NCBI GenBank assembly: GCA_963681505.1
Contig: OY811974.1
Span: 13,247,565 to 13,311,564 of the forward strand
Reading direction: 5' to 3'
Source of the DNA: Eunapius fragilis
Taxonomy: Eukaryota; Porifera; Demospongiae; Spongillida; Spongillidae
DNA: 64,000 bases
Part shown: piece after piece, positions 45,949 to 57,389 of the stretch
How positions within the stretch are numbered: the stretch's first letter is position 1
Layout: each line of letters starts with the position of its first letter
The notes under the pieces: model-generated
The model's input: the letters and a program-made list of their open reading frames with translations, nothing else
Told to the model about the DNA's origin: nothing
Databases searched by the model: none
Program-made: the position numbers and the translations under genes

Positions 45949-47489
45949 CCCCAAGGCATGCACCCCCAGTATTGAGGCATGCACCCCCAGTATGTCTAAT
46001 TTCTATGCCGCGCGCTATATGGAACCCAGCATAGAAATTAGACATACTCGACACGTCCGCTACCACAGGGAAAAGGAATCATTTAGAAATCATTGTGCGA
46101 TTGAACACATAAATCATACGCTCGCGTGTGTGATTAAGGCTGTGCACGTCTCGATCAAATGAATGTAGGCATTGGGAGAATACTTTGCAATTTGCAGGTA
46201 CGCACTTTTAGTGAATCTGAGCATGACTTGACTTCATATTACGACATGTGTAGCTCAAGTTGGGGTACTAGTTACAGACAGGCATCAGCAGATCACAAAG
46301 TGGATTTGCGAACAGCATCCCAATAGTACTCACTATTATGATGTTTGGCATGTTGCTAAAGGTATGTAGTAATATCAAAGTGACATAATAATGTTAGTTT
46401 TTTCATTAGGTTTCCACAATAAGGTAAAGGTAATAGCAAAGCAAAAGGATTGAAAACTTGTTGCAGAGTGGAACAAAGCATGGTCAACCATATTTACTGG
46501 TGTGTGGTGTCCACTCCTTGTGGTAATGGTGATACAATTGTGGCAAAGTGGTTGTCACTTGAAAATCACATTCACAATAAGCATACTGGACACAGTAAAC
46601 TGTTTTCAAAATGTGCTCTAAAAGGCTAGCTGGGCAGAACAGGAAAAAGAAATGATTCAAGAGGTGTAAGTAGCATGCACAAGTGCTCATTTTATTTTAT
46701 CTATGGCAATGTTTTCTAGACTCAAAGTCCAGAGTTGAGAAAATTTCAGCATTGATAAGGAATAGTAAATTCAACAAAGTGATCACCAAATTGTCACTGA
46801 TACACCAAACATCCTCCCTGGAAGCATTTCACAGTGTTGTCATTCATTTTGCACCCAAATTAACTGCATTTTCGTACCAAGGAATGCAGTGCAGGTAAAT
46901 CATGATCAGTCACACAAATGAACACATGCACACACTTTTTCGCATATGCATACATTTTCACTTTCCCATGCTCATACAACATGCGATCTCTGCACACCAG
47001 GGTCAAAACTGACTGCACTGCATCTCAATGAGAATTGAGAGCAGGCACTTACCATTAAGGGTGATGGAAGTATGATATTATGTTCCAAAAGTTGGTTATA
47101 TTGCTCGAAAAGATTTGAAGGATCCAACATATGGTAAATGTGGTACATGTGGAAAACTTTTTTTTGTGTAACTTATGTCTATTTGGGCTTGGTGTAAGAT
47201 TATTTATTTCATATGCATAATGTTTAGTATTAAGGGATTGTGTTCTGTTGTATTTTTAATACGCCCTTGACGATCATACATGTATTTGTCCTTATAATAT
47301 TATTATTATTATACAGGTTATGTCAATGAGCTCATGAAGGAAAACTGTGAGCTAGGACATATTCCATGCCTCTTTCCACTGAAGTGATATCCCAGCCTCA
47401 TAGCCTTAGTACAAGCTTGACAGAATCTCTGCAAAAATGAGACACAGAACTAGATTTAGTATCCAATGAGAATATGCCATGCATTATAC

Positions 47490-47525
<36 letters not shown>

Positions 47526-47648
47526 ATTCAGGATACTTGAATCCAGCATAGCTAATGGATGGAAATGCATCTCTAATTTTGATGGAAGCACTAATCGAAC
47601 ATGTCGACCAAACCACCCCTAGCACCAACCAAAAAGCTGTCTGTATGC
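45949..47648. other. No gene seen; hairpin and (GT)n tract
   Basis: A short foldback at 45991-46048 (GTATGTCTAATTTCTATG with its inverse) and a (GT)n tract at 47490-47523. No supported exon. Confidence 0.45.
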
Positions 47649-47721
47649 TGTAGTAGTATTATTAGGATGCGCATGCGCATGGTGCTCTATTATTGGAATA
47701 AGATATTTGGTACACACTACA
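47649..47721 (+). repeat. 5' LTR of retrotransposon 2 (73 bp)
   Basis: Starts TGTAGTAGTATTATTAGG and ends ACACACTACA. It contains TGCGCATGCGCA at 47668-47679. LTRs this short are unusual for an element with full coding capacity. Confidence 0.9.
47668..47679. promoter_or_regulatory. NRF-1-type palindromic site in LTR
   Basis: TGCGCATGCGCA is an exact match to the YGCGCAYGCGCR consensus of metazoan NRF-1 sites. It is the only strong promoter-like motif in the LTR. The 3' LTR copy is at 53673-53684. Confidence 0.5.
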
Positions 47722-47724
47722 TGG

Positions 47725-49524
47725 TAGGTACTGGGGAATTTTTTTTTAAATGCTCAGAGGATAACAATATTACCATCATTAGAAAGAGCAAAACAAGGTG
47801 AGTTTAACAGTACTTCTTGCGTCACCATAGCATATTCGATACCAGAGATACACATATCCTCAAAGTGACAACTTTTTTAGCACAGCGGTTAATGCGTAAT
47901 CGCAATAAAAACTGTGACGGTTGTGTTATAACGAGGCGTAACCTGGAGATTTTAATTTCAAGCATTGCACATAAGTGATTCTGATATAGGGAAGACTTTT
48001 TAAAGTCTCATCATTTAGTTTCCTCACTTTTATCTTTTCAAATTGTTAACATAAAAATTGACAAACAATGAAACACGCACAAAATCAAGCACAATAATGT
48101 TATTATTCAATATTGAGGTACATCATTTCCATCCTCAACAAACACTAAATCACCATTTAAATAGTCCACGAGCATTTCAATAACTGTAATTGTGTTATCA
48201 ATTCCTTCTTCTTCTGATTCATCTATAGTCCAGTATGCAATTGTTAGTTTTGGTAACTTTGCTTTATGGCTTATTTTTACAACATGCCCATTGTATAATG
48301 CATTGGTGAAATTCTCATGCCACCTGCGATTTAATTATAAACCTAGCAGAGAATTTCAGATCTCGAGTTCATTGGCGATGGCAAAGCAACTTCCGCTAAT
48401 AAAGCCGTCATATCGCGCTTGCGGATCGGTCTCTTGGCTCCTGTTCCACTAGAGCTTGGTTCATCAGCGAAAGGGTTCATTTGGGATGCCACGCTGCAAT
48501 GGTTCTGAAAAGAACCCGTGGCGTTCGAAACGAAAAACTCGCCGTACATAGCTATCTCTAGCACGCACACCAACACTGACGTCACGCGTGTATCGTATAC
48601 ATTTACTGAAGAATCCAAACATTGAGTACAATTCTTAAATTTTTTTCACTTTTCTGCTTTCGTTGCAATTTGTATCAATGTTAGCAAGTGTCCAATAAAT
48701 TATAAAAAATTATATTGCTACTTTAGGGACCTCTGAGTAGTGTGACATAATTTTCATCTCTTAAGTCGAATTAAATCGGCCATAGTGATGCTAAGCAGCG
48801 GTCATATCAAAATCCTTATAAAAACAAGCCTATCTTCACAATGAAATGGACTTAAGAGTTCAAGCATTCCATATATATATAGCTCTTATAATGAGTTATC
48901 TATGCATCAAAAAATGAGCTCTTAAGTCGAACTATTTGTTGAGTTGTAAGCCAAAAACCTAATCCTGATGATGCATTAATGTTTTGACCCTGAAAGTTCT
49001 GTCTCAAATTGGAATTCTGATATTTTTAGTGATGATAACTCAAAAGGTATGGTTTAAGATATTAACCATGATGTTTTTTAAGATCCTAGTGTAAAGTACC
49101 ATTTGATGTATTGGTTCAATGATGTTCAGTAACTGGCGCATCGTACAAGGACCGCGGCGCTAGGACTCATCTATACAAAATTTCGTAAAAGGATAGATGG
49201 ATGAAGTATCTAGAGGGGAGAATGCTTACCTTGGAGGGGACACAGCGTTTAAGAGTCGAAAATCGTGGGTAGAAAATTGTATTCGATTTGAGCAACACTT
49301 ACGAAATACGATGCGTGTTTTAAAGCTTAAAAACTAGTCTGGCCTATTGCTGACGCACTCAGCAGTCGTTCTGAATGCATGATAAGCCATAATCAAGCTG
49401 AATGAAGCTACCAGATCGTTTTTACCAAATGGTGTCAACAGAAAAGTTTAAATTTGCGAACAGAAATTTTTTCATTTCACGTCTAGGATTTTACGGTCTA
49501 AAATCATAGATTCCCCAGTACCTA
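47725..49524. mobile_element. TIR element Y (1.8 kb) in the primer-binding site
   Basis: The termini TAGGTACTGGGGAAT and ATTCCCCAGTACCTA are inverted. TACATGG flanks both ends (47718-47724 and 49525-49531), a perfect 7-bp target duplication. It splits the LTR/primer-binding-site junction. The interior contains a minus-strand frame (48343-48618) with a basic KRPIRKRD segment but no recognised transposase. A 7-8-bp duplication would fit hAT or P-type transposition. Confidence 0.85.
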
Positions 49525-49528
49525 TACA

Positions 49529-49544
49529 TGGTGGCAGCGGTGTT
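49529..49544 (+). promoter_or_regulatory. Displaced primer-binding site of retrotransposon 2
   Basis: TGGTGGCAGCGGTG should directly follow the 5' LTR but is now 1.8 kb away because of element Y. The TGG at 47722-47724 is the other half of the duplicated target. Confidence 0.7.
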
Positions 49545-49565
49545 GCTCTAGTCTAGTTTTAAGCC

Positions 49566-50609
49566 ATGGCAACTAGCCAAGTAACACCTCCAGAGGGTTT
49601 CACGTTCAACCAACCGGAAGAGTGGCCGAAATGGGTCAGACGGTTTGAGCGGTTTCGACTCGCGACTGAATTGGACTCAAAGGGTGAAGAGAAACAGGTA
49701 AATATGCTTCTGTATACGATGGGAGATTTAGCGGAGGATATCCTACACATGTTTAACTTGAGCGAGACGGACAAGAAGAAATACGAGGTGGTTAAACAGA
49801 AATTTGACTCCTATTTTGGGAAGAAGAGGAACGTGATTTTTGAGCGGGCGAAATTCAATCGGAGAAAGCAAGAGGAGGGTGAATCTGTCGATGATTTTGT
49901 TACCAGTGTGCATGCTCTTGCAGAACATTGTGGCTTTGCTGGTCTGCGTGACGAACTGATTAGAGACAGAATTGTTGTAGGGCTGAGAGACGTGTCTCTT
50001 TCAGAGAAGCTACAATTGGACCCAGATCTAACGTTAGAAAAAACAGTGACAATGGTTCGTCAATCAGAAATGGTGAAGAAGCAGCAAGTTCTACTGAGAA
50101 GGGAAGTGGAAACGGAAGAGCGAATAGATCGAGTGCACTCTAAAGTGGATAGAGAGGTGCGACCAAGGAAAGCACAAGGGTACACACCTGGCGCAGGGGG
50201 AGGATCAGAATACAGAGGTAAATGCTCCTATTGTGGAAGGACCCCAGGACACAGCTATGAACACTGTCCAGCAAGGGAGTCGATATGTCACAAGTGTAAG
50301 AGGCGTGGCCATTGGAAAGAAATGTGTCGCACAAAGACTGCAAGTTCAGTCCAGGCTGTGTTTATCGATACACTTGGAGATACCAACTTAGACAAATCTC
50401 CATGGAAACAGAGTCTTAGTTTGAATGGACATCAGATACATTTCAAGCTTGACACTGGCGCAGACGTGACAGTAATTCCCCTAAGTGTGTACAAGCAGTT
50501 GAAAAATACGACACTTCGCTATCCAGAAAAGATCCTGTATGGTCCAGGAAATCAAAAACTGTTGGTGAGGGGTTGTTTCTTAGGAACCCTAAGACTTGGG
50601 AGAAAATAA
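49566..50609 (+). CDS. gag: gag-protease part of retrotransposon 2
   Basis: 347 codons from an ATG in a GCCATGG context, 37 bp after the primer-binding site. The N-terminal 200 residues are capsid-like (EEWPKWVRRFERFRLAT, FNRRKQEEGESVDDFV). Two zinc knuckles follow at about 220-234 (CSYCGRTPGHSYEHC) and 241-254 (CHKCKRRGHWKEMC). The protease active site LDTGADVTVIP lies near 296. The TAA at 50607-50609 ends the frame within protease. The same frame is open again directly downstream, so this stop is either a mutation or a recoding site. Confidence 0.92.
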   Translation: MATSQVTPPEGFTFNQPEEWPKWVRRFERFRLATELDSKGEEKQVNMLLYTMGDLAEDILHMFNLSETDKKKYEVVKQKFDSYFGKKRNVIFERAKFNRRKQEEGESVDDFVTSVHALAEHCGFAGLRDELIRDRIVVGLRDVSLSEKLQLDPDLTLEKTVTMVRQSEMVKKQQVLLRREVETEERIDRVHSKVDREVRPRKAQGYTPGAGGGSEYRGKCSYCGRTPGHSYEHCPARESICHKCKRRGHWKEMCRTKTASSVQAVFIDTLGDTNLDKSPWKQSLSLNGHQIHFKLDTGADVTVIPLSVYKQLKNTTLRYPEKILYGPGNQKLLVRGCFLGTLRLGRK

Positions 50610-50687
50610 GTAAAGCAGGATATATATGTCCTTCCTGAACTGCAAGTACCACTACTTGGAAGACCTGCTATTGAATCTTTAAGCCTC

Positions 50688-52646
50688 TTGCAACGAGTGG
50701 ATTTTGTGGGAGTGACAGCAGTGCAACAGAAATATCCTAAGTTGTTTGAAGGATTAGGAATAATGGGACCAGAATACAAGATACGGATGAAAGAGGGAGC
50801 CACACCATTCGCTATCACAACTCCACGAAGGGTTGCCACACCTTTATTGCCTAAAGTCAAAGCAGAGTTGAAGCGGATGGAAGAACTTGGAGTGATATCA
50901 AGCGTAGAAGAACCAACCAATTGGTGTGCAGGGATGGTGGTAGTACCAAAAGCAAATGGGGATATCAGAATTTGCGTTGACCTTACAAAGCTAAATGCGA
51001 ATGTTTGTAGAGAGAATCATCCTTTGCCAGTTGTTGATCAAATCTTAACACAACTCACTGGAGCACAATTGTTCTCTAAATTGGATGCCAATTCAGGATT
51101 TTGGCAGATCCCATTGGCTCTTGAATCAGCCTTGTTGACAACTTTTATAACTCCGTTTGGGCGCTTCTGTTTTAATCGCTTGCCATTTGGAATCACATTA
51201 GCCCCTGAATTGTTTCAGAAGAGAATGTCTTCGATTCTTGGGGGTATGGACGGAGTAGTATGTTTGATTGATGACATTCTGGTTTTTGGAACAACACGGG
51301 TGGAACATGACAGAAGATTGGATCAAGTTCTCAAACGTCTACTTTCAGCTGGACTTACACTGAATGCAGGTAAGTGTGAATTTTCAAAGACAGAGATACG
51401 ATTCCTGGGTCATGTTGTGAGTAATCAGGGGATCAGTCCAGACCCGGAAAAGATGAAGGCCATCACTCTGTTTCCGGAACCGAAGGATGTTGGTGATATT
51501 AGAAGGTTTCTTGGGATAATCAACCAGTTGAGCAAATTCTCACCTCATATCGCCCATGAAACAAAGCCTCTTCGAGATTTGCTTAGTAAAAAAAAATCGT
51601 GGGTATGGGGAACGGATCAGCAAAGAGCTTTCCAGAAAATTAAAAAGCTACTTAGTAGTTCACCACTATTGGCTTTATATGATCCTAATCTCCCTACAGT
51701 GGTTTCAGCAGATGCATCCTCATTTGGTTTGGGTGGTGTCCTCTTACAGAAACAGAGAGATAGTAAAATACTTCCAGTCTGTTACATCTCACGAGCTATG
51801 ACTCCAACAGAGCAGCGATATGCACAAATTGAAAAGGAGGCGTTAGCGCTAACCTGGGCTTGTGAACATTTCTCAGACTATTTGCTGGGATTAAAATTCC
51901 ATTTGGAAACAGATCACAAGCCATTGGTTCCCTTGTTGAGTACGAAGAACCTGGAGGAGCTTCCCATCAGGGTACAACGTTTTCGCTTGAGACTAATGCG
52001 CTTCAAGTTTTCAATATCACATGTACCTGGCAAAAACCTCACTATTGCTGATGCGCTATCAAGAGCTCCAGTAACTCAACCTTCGGATGAGGAAAAAGCT
52101 CAACACAATGACATAGAGGCATTCGTTCATTGGATTATCCAGGGTATCCCAGCTACTGACAAGAAACTTAACCAGATACGTCAATGTCAGAAAACTGACA
52201 GTGTATGTAGGCAGATAGCTGCGTACAGCTACAGAGGGTGGCCAGAAAAGAAAGATGTACCTGAAGCAGTTAAACCATATATTTCAGTTGCTGGAGAATT
52301 GAGCATTGAAAAAGGGCTACTGTTGAGAGGAAGTAGGATTGTTGTTCCAGAGTCACTCCGAACAGAAATTTTAAATAAAATCCATGGTGCACATCAAGGG
52401 ATAACTAAATGTAGAGAGCGAGCTCGACAGAGTGTATGGTGGCCTAACATCTCAAAAGATTTGGAGAAATTGGTGAAGAATTGTCCACAGTGCATTAAAC
52501 ATCAACCACAACAGGTGGAACCGTTAATACCAACACAGTTACCTTCTTTACCATGGCAGAGAGTTGCTGCAGACATTTTCCACTGGAAAGGGGACAACTA
52601 CTTGCTTATTGTCGATTATTATTCCAGATTTATTGAGATTTATTGA
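50688..52646 (+). pseudogene. pol: RT-RNase H-integrase N-part of retrotransposon 2
   Basis: In frame with gag after the TAA stop; coding similarity begins right after it, so the Met at 50688 is not meaningful. Reverse transcriptase has FSKLDANSGFWQIPL near 129 and the catalytic LIDD at about 193. RNase H has SADAS near 340 and TDHKPL near 408, then ADALSR. An integrase HHCC zinc domain lies around 565-605, followed by the start of the DDE core (VDYYSRFIEI). A 10-bp tandem duplication at 52626-52650 then shifts the frame. Confidence 0.93.
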
Positions 52647-52654
52647 GATTGCAC

Positions 52655-53295
52655 ATTTGGATCATATGACAGCAGAGGAAGTGATAAGCCGAACAAAGTC
52701 AATATTTTCAAGACATGGTATTCCTGAAGAACTCATTTCAGACAATGGACCACAGTTTTCATCTCACTCATTCCTGAAATTCAGTCAGGAATATGGATTT
52801 GACCATATAACAAGTAGTCCGTTATTTCCCCAAAGCAATGGAGCAGCGGAGCGAGCTGTAAAAACGATCAAAACAATGTGGAAGAAAACATCTGATCCAT
52901 GTTTAGCATTGCTATCGTACAGAGCCACACCTTTGCAAAATGGCTACAGCCCAGCAGAATTGCTAATGAGTAGAAAGTTGCGAACCACGGTGCCAATCAT
53001 TGAGCAGGAACGCGTTCCTAAAGTTCCAGAACAAGCTGTTGTCAAAGAAATGGAATTTCAGGTAAAGGGGTTACAGAAAATCAATTTTGATCACCGTCAC
53101 AGAGCAGTGGAGTTACCAGAGTTAAACCCAGGTGACAGAGTGTGGATAACTGATCGTAAGATAGAGGGAAATGTTGTCAAAAGAGTAGCTCCCAGATCAT
53201 ACATCATCAACACTACCATTGGGGAATACCGCAGGAATCGACGCTTTTTGACGTTGCTGAAAAGACAGGACTTATTCTTCTCAATCACTGAATAA
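52655..53295 (+). pseudogene. Integrase C-part of retrotransposon 2 pol
   Basis: This frame holds the remaining integrase core: HGIPEELISDNGPQFSS with the second Asp, and FPQSNGAAERAVKTIK with the catalytic Glu. A C-terminal domain follows, containing LNPGDRVWITD and ending at TAA 53293. It follows the 10-bp duplication at 52626-52650. The nominal ATG of the frame (52564) lies in overlapping sequence of the preceding frame and is not used. Confidence 0.92.
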
Positions 53296-53299
53296 GTGA

Positions 53300-53353
53300 A
53301 GAAAGTGAACTTTGGGGTACAGTGGTAGAAAGTGAACTTTGGGGTACAGTGGT
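53300..53353 (+). repeat. 27-bp tandem duplication in pol tail
   Basis: AGAAAGTGAACTTTGGGGTA plus CAGTGGT occurs twice in direct tandem. The junction creates an in-frame TAG. Downstream the frame remains open to 53604 and ends RSGRISKPPDRY, the usual Ty3 pol tail. Confidence 0.9.
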
Positions 53354-53643
53354 ACAGCAAGAGTCACGAGGAGAGTGGAAGGTCCGAAAGAGATGAAAAT
53401 ACTATGCACCAAAATGATGATGCCCAGAAGATAATGATGCCGCAGGAGGAACAGGAGACAGTAGAAAATGATACAGGAGAAAGAAATGATGAGGTCAGCA
53501 ATACACCCCAACAGAACGACATTGCAGAACATGAGGATTTGGTTGCACCAAGGTGGACAACTACAAGAAGTGGAAGAATATCCAAGCCACCGGATAGATA
53601 CTAATGAGAAACTTTGTATTGAACATTCTAACAACATGTATTG

Positions 53644-53653
53644 AAAAGGGAGA
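53644..53653 (+). promoter_or_regulatory. Polypurine tract of retrotransposon 2
   Basis: AAAAGGGAGA immediately upstream of the 3' LTR, as expected for plus-strand priming. Confidence 0.7.
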
Positions 53654-53726
53654 TGTAGTAGTATTATTAGGATGCGCATGCGCATGGTGCTCTATTATTG
53701 GAATAAGATATTTGGTACACACTACA
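53654..53726 (+). repeat. 3' LTR of retrotransposon 2 (73 bp)
   Basis: Same sequence as 47649-47721, including the TGCGCATGCGCA motif. Flanked right by GTATGC. Confidence 0.9.
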
Positions 53727-53801
53727 GTATGCTTCTGCAGAGAGAAACCTGTACATGTCAGGATTGTTGCTACCTTCCTTTCTCGTGAATATCTCTATCC
53801 A

Positions 53802-53808
<7 letters not shown>

Positions 53809-53850
<42 letters not shown>
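53809..53850. repeat. (CT)n microsatellite
   Basis: About 21 CT units just right of retrotransposon 2. Confidence 0.95.
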
Positions 53851-53852
<2 letters not shown>

Positions 53853-53995
53853 ATTCATGATTTCCATAGTAGTTAAAGTAAGCCGCTTGTAGTACACATA
53901 CATTCAGACACAATGAGCAAACCTTTCATGTTCAGGTATGCACACAATCCTCCTGGCACTTTCACCTTTCTTTAGCATCACACGATCTAGTTCAC

Positions 53996-54100
53996 TAGTC
54001 TCGTACCCAGACTCACACTCACAACTGCGGATGGATTACATCACGCGTAGAGGTGATGTAATCCACCCGCAACTGTAAGTGTGGTATGGGTACGAGACTA
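53996..54100. mobile_element. Short palindromic MITE
   Basis: TAGTCTCGTACCCAGACTC at the left and GGGTACGAGACTA at the right, with inner inverted GGATTACATCAC. Same family as 33432-33568. Confidence 0.75.
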
Positions 54101-54113
54101 CTAGACTGTCGCA

Positions 54114-54427
54114 TAGTCTCGTACCCAGACCCTGATTCCAACAGCTGCGCGGGTGGATTATTAATCCACCTTTGGTCTCCTGAGACGAACTCGCGCAGCG
54201 ATTATAGGCAAACAGCTTAATACCGTACAACTAGAAGGTCATCAGTACATGGACACAAACTACTAACACAAATGACATCAGTAGCGCAAGCTAGAGTCAA
54301 TTACGATACAGTAGTCTTATAGATGGGCTATCTAACTAAAGGTTTCTCTCACGGATGTACTGCAATAGCCTTTCTCAGACTTGTCAAAGTCCCCAGTTGT
54401 GAGAATCAGGGTCTGGGTACGAGACTA
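54114..54427. mobile_element. MITE with TAGTCTCGTACCCAGACC termini (copy B)
   Basis: Left TAGTCTCGTACCCAGACCCT, right AGGGTCTGGGTACGAGACTA. It is paralogous to 27235-27613 and lies at the same position relative to gene B, so it predates the segmental duplication. Confidence 0.8.
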
Positions 54428-54546
54428 ACCTTGATCTGTTCCGCGGCGCAATACTCGGCGTAACCATAACTATGTCCACGTGATATAGTTCATTCTAAGC
54501 GCCGAAAAAATAAGCGTCGTAAGGTAGAAGTAGAAGTACTGTGAGC

Positions 54547-57239
54547 CAGGGCTGCCAAAGGCCAGCCAGCCTGACAGGCCACAGAGACCTGGCCTGACTG
54601 TCAGGCCGGACCACGCCCCCTCGTTGTGCCAATACGTGCATACAGTATATGGCTTATTTGTTCATGTACAGATCAAGCTTACTTTCAAAAATAGTGAAGA
54701 TGATATATCGATTGTGAAATAATAATTAATCATACCATAGATATACTTTAGAGATTATATCATAGATACTTTAAAGTATCGATAATCATACTGAGATGCG
54801 ATTAAATATGGAACAGTTTATTATTTATAGCACATTGAGCAATAGTATTGGTTTATTTCTTTCGAAGCATCCATGCATGCATTGTGCTTTAGCATAATTG
54901 ATGCCTCCAGCCGTTGGGGAAGTACAGGCTCCATCGCTGTCGCTCCTGGATCAACTTGGCTCTTGAAAACACTCTCTCTGATGGAGAGAATTACGCTGGA
55001 ATAGCCATGCAGTTACTTTCGAGCAAGCTTTGCAATAGTGGGAAATTGTGTGTTGTGCATTTTACACCATTCCAAAGGATCTAAAGAGGCCATGACATCA
55101 ACTGATCTGATCTCCGGGAGTCGAAGCCAAGCATCATATTCCTCCTTAACTGTGCTGCGAAGTCTGCTACATCATAGATTGACGGTACGGGATATCGGAA
55201 ACGCAATATCTAACGCCGTGTTCGCATGAATCTAATTAAGTTCGCGCGGGCTTTCTTGGTGTGACTGTAGAATCGGGTCAAGACGAAGGCATCAGAACGT
55301 AAAATAGCCAGATCACGATTCCCTAAAGTCTTGAGATGGTTTCTAACTTTTTTGGTTAGTTCACAAAAAATATATCTAAAGCATTAGAATGCGTGTGATC
55401 ACAAAACTAGTCGATCAAGCTAGCGTTGCCAAAGCGAAGTGAGATTTTGGGGCGAATTGCCGTGGCAAAATGCACCATGTTCAAGCGACGAAGCATGCCT
55501 TATGAAAACGCTCAATGTGTGAAGCGTGTCGTAGTGCTAGTTTGAAGAGAACAAGTCCTATCGCTTTAAAGATATATAGCTTCAAACACAACAATATAAT
55601 TAAAATACCTTCCGCGCCAGTCAAATTGTGGATGGACGAGGCTTCAAAGCTGGTTTTACCATAGATAGAAGAATACCTGGATTCGAAACGCGTCATGTGA
55701 TCCATTGAATTGTCAATTGTAGGCGGCGGACCCTTTGAAGCGAATTGTGTTTCAATTAACCCTTTTGTAGCGTACACTTTTTTCCCAACTTTAACTGCTA
55801 TTCAACACAAAAATCGTTATCTTCGGCATTCTTCGTACTCCCACTTGTCTTACTTGCCAGGTTAGTGACTATTGTTCATGCAATTCCCTAAGCATACTCT
55901 ACGTAGGTACCGTATCTGTCATTTCAGCCTCTTTGGAACATATATCTCAACTTAGAAAGGCTTCCAACTATTCATTTCTATAAGCAAAACATTGCATTAT
56001 TCCCTCTGTGGAACGAACCTATATCTGGGTACAACTGCTTGGTGAACACGTAGCGGACCTATCGTGTTTCGGTACATAGTGTGTGAGTTAGACACATGCA
56101 GCAAAGTCCAGTTTTGCTTTTAAATGTTAAGAATGAGTTTATGTGTGGAACGCGTACCGTCAAAGGTAGACCAAAGTTACGCGTTATGTGCAAATGTCTT
56201 CTATTAGTTTTGTGGATTATATTCATTTAACCGTCCGCGGACCGATATATGTTTCGGTACCTCTTGTGCAAGCTAGATAGCATTTAGACACATCTACCCA
56301 GTTACTATGATCAGTTGAAGGGAACGCACGTACATGTATAGTGATTAAAGTTGTATCTAAGATTTTGATAATTTCGGCCCCCTTGGTATCGCCATAACAC
56401 CAAATGTGTCACGTGCCGAAACGCGGATCATTTCTAATTATCTCCGCGTTTCATATCCAGGTATTTTTCTATCTATGGTTTTACGAAAAGAACAAAGGCC
56501 AATAGGTGACGGGGGGGGGGGGGGGGGGGGGGTTGAAGCTTTCTATTCTTATAGAAGCGTACTTACAGCCCTGTATATGTAAATTAGGACATGTTTCGAC
56601 GAGGAAGACTGTCAAGGAAACTCAAGTTCGAGTGCAAAAGGCGCCAATGCAGTGAACTTACTGTCTCCATTGGGATTGACATTTGGAAGAATGCCAGTCT
56701 CAATTCTAACTCGGAAGAATGCCAGTCCCAATTCTAACTCTAGTTGGTTAGTGGTCTAACGTGAATCCATGTTTCGCCTCAAAACCGCTACACGCACGAG
56801 TAATGACATCAAACTACTGCGATCCCGTACCGTAAGGTATTCAATCTATGGCTACATACGCAATGCTGAATTGTTCATCATTGTGATGCCGTTCAATATG
56901 TCTAGACAAAGTAGAGTGTTCCCTGGGGAATGGCCTGTGGCAGTAATCACACCTAGCTAGCTTTATCTGCGTACTCCTTTGATGTATGGACCTTGAGTGT
57001 TGCACTACTACAATACTACCAAACCTTCGCAATGCGTGAATCTCACAAGTTCCTCAGGATTTTATACCCACAGATCCGGATTTGAAACAGGTTTGAGCCG
57101 CTGAGCAGAAGGTCGTAGAAACCGACTGGCACGCTTCGTTGATATAACGTAACAAAATAAATTATTGACATTTATAAACTATAGTTTCTACTAATTTGGC
57201 CTGCCAGGCCGGACCCCTAGCTGGCCCATGGCAGCCCTG
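54547..57239. mobile_element. hAT-type insertion in gene B 3' flank (2.7 kb)
   Basis: The termini CAGGGCTGCCAAAGGCCAGC and the inverse of CAGGGCTGCCATGGGCCAGC are inverted, and GGCCTGACAG/CTGCCAGGCC blocks lie next to them. CAGGG-type ends are characteristic of hAT. The equivalent site in the gene A flank (about 27720) lacks it. An exact 8-bp duplication is not visible. No transposase is recognisable inside. A poly-G run lies at 56511-56532, and two copies of a GGAAGAATGCCAGT-containing unit lie at about 56690-56740. Confidence 0.78.
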
Positions 57240-57389
57240 CTGATCATAGCTGCAGCGAAATTAGAATTATTTTTTGCATACAGTAACAACGTAATTATGC
57301 ACACAAAGTAGAAGCATGAAAATAGAGCACACCGTAACTACACAGTTCAGTAGTTGTTTTAAGAAGCAACCACGAGGGGAGGGCAGCCT

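Larger units (their letters stand above)
47649..53726 (+). mobile_element. Ty3/gypsy retrotransposon 2 with 73-bp LTRs
   Basis: Identical 73-bp direct repeats with TG...CA ends bound the element, flanked by GTATGC on both sides (47643-47648 and 53727-53732) as target duplication. Inside are a primer-binding site (disrupted), gag with zinc knuckles and protease, RT, RNase H, integrase, and a purine-rich AAAAGGGAGA tract directly before the 3' LTR. The element is broken in several places and carries a 1.8-kb insertion at 47725-49524. Confidence 0.92.
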
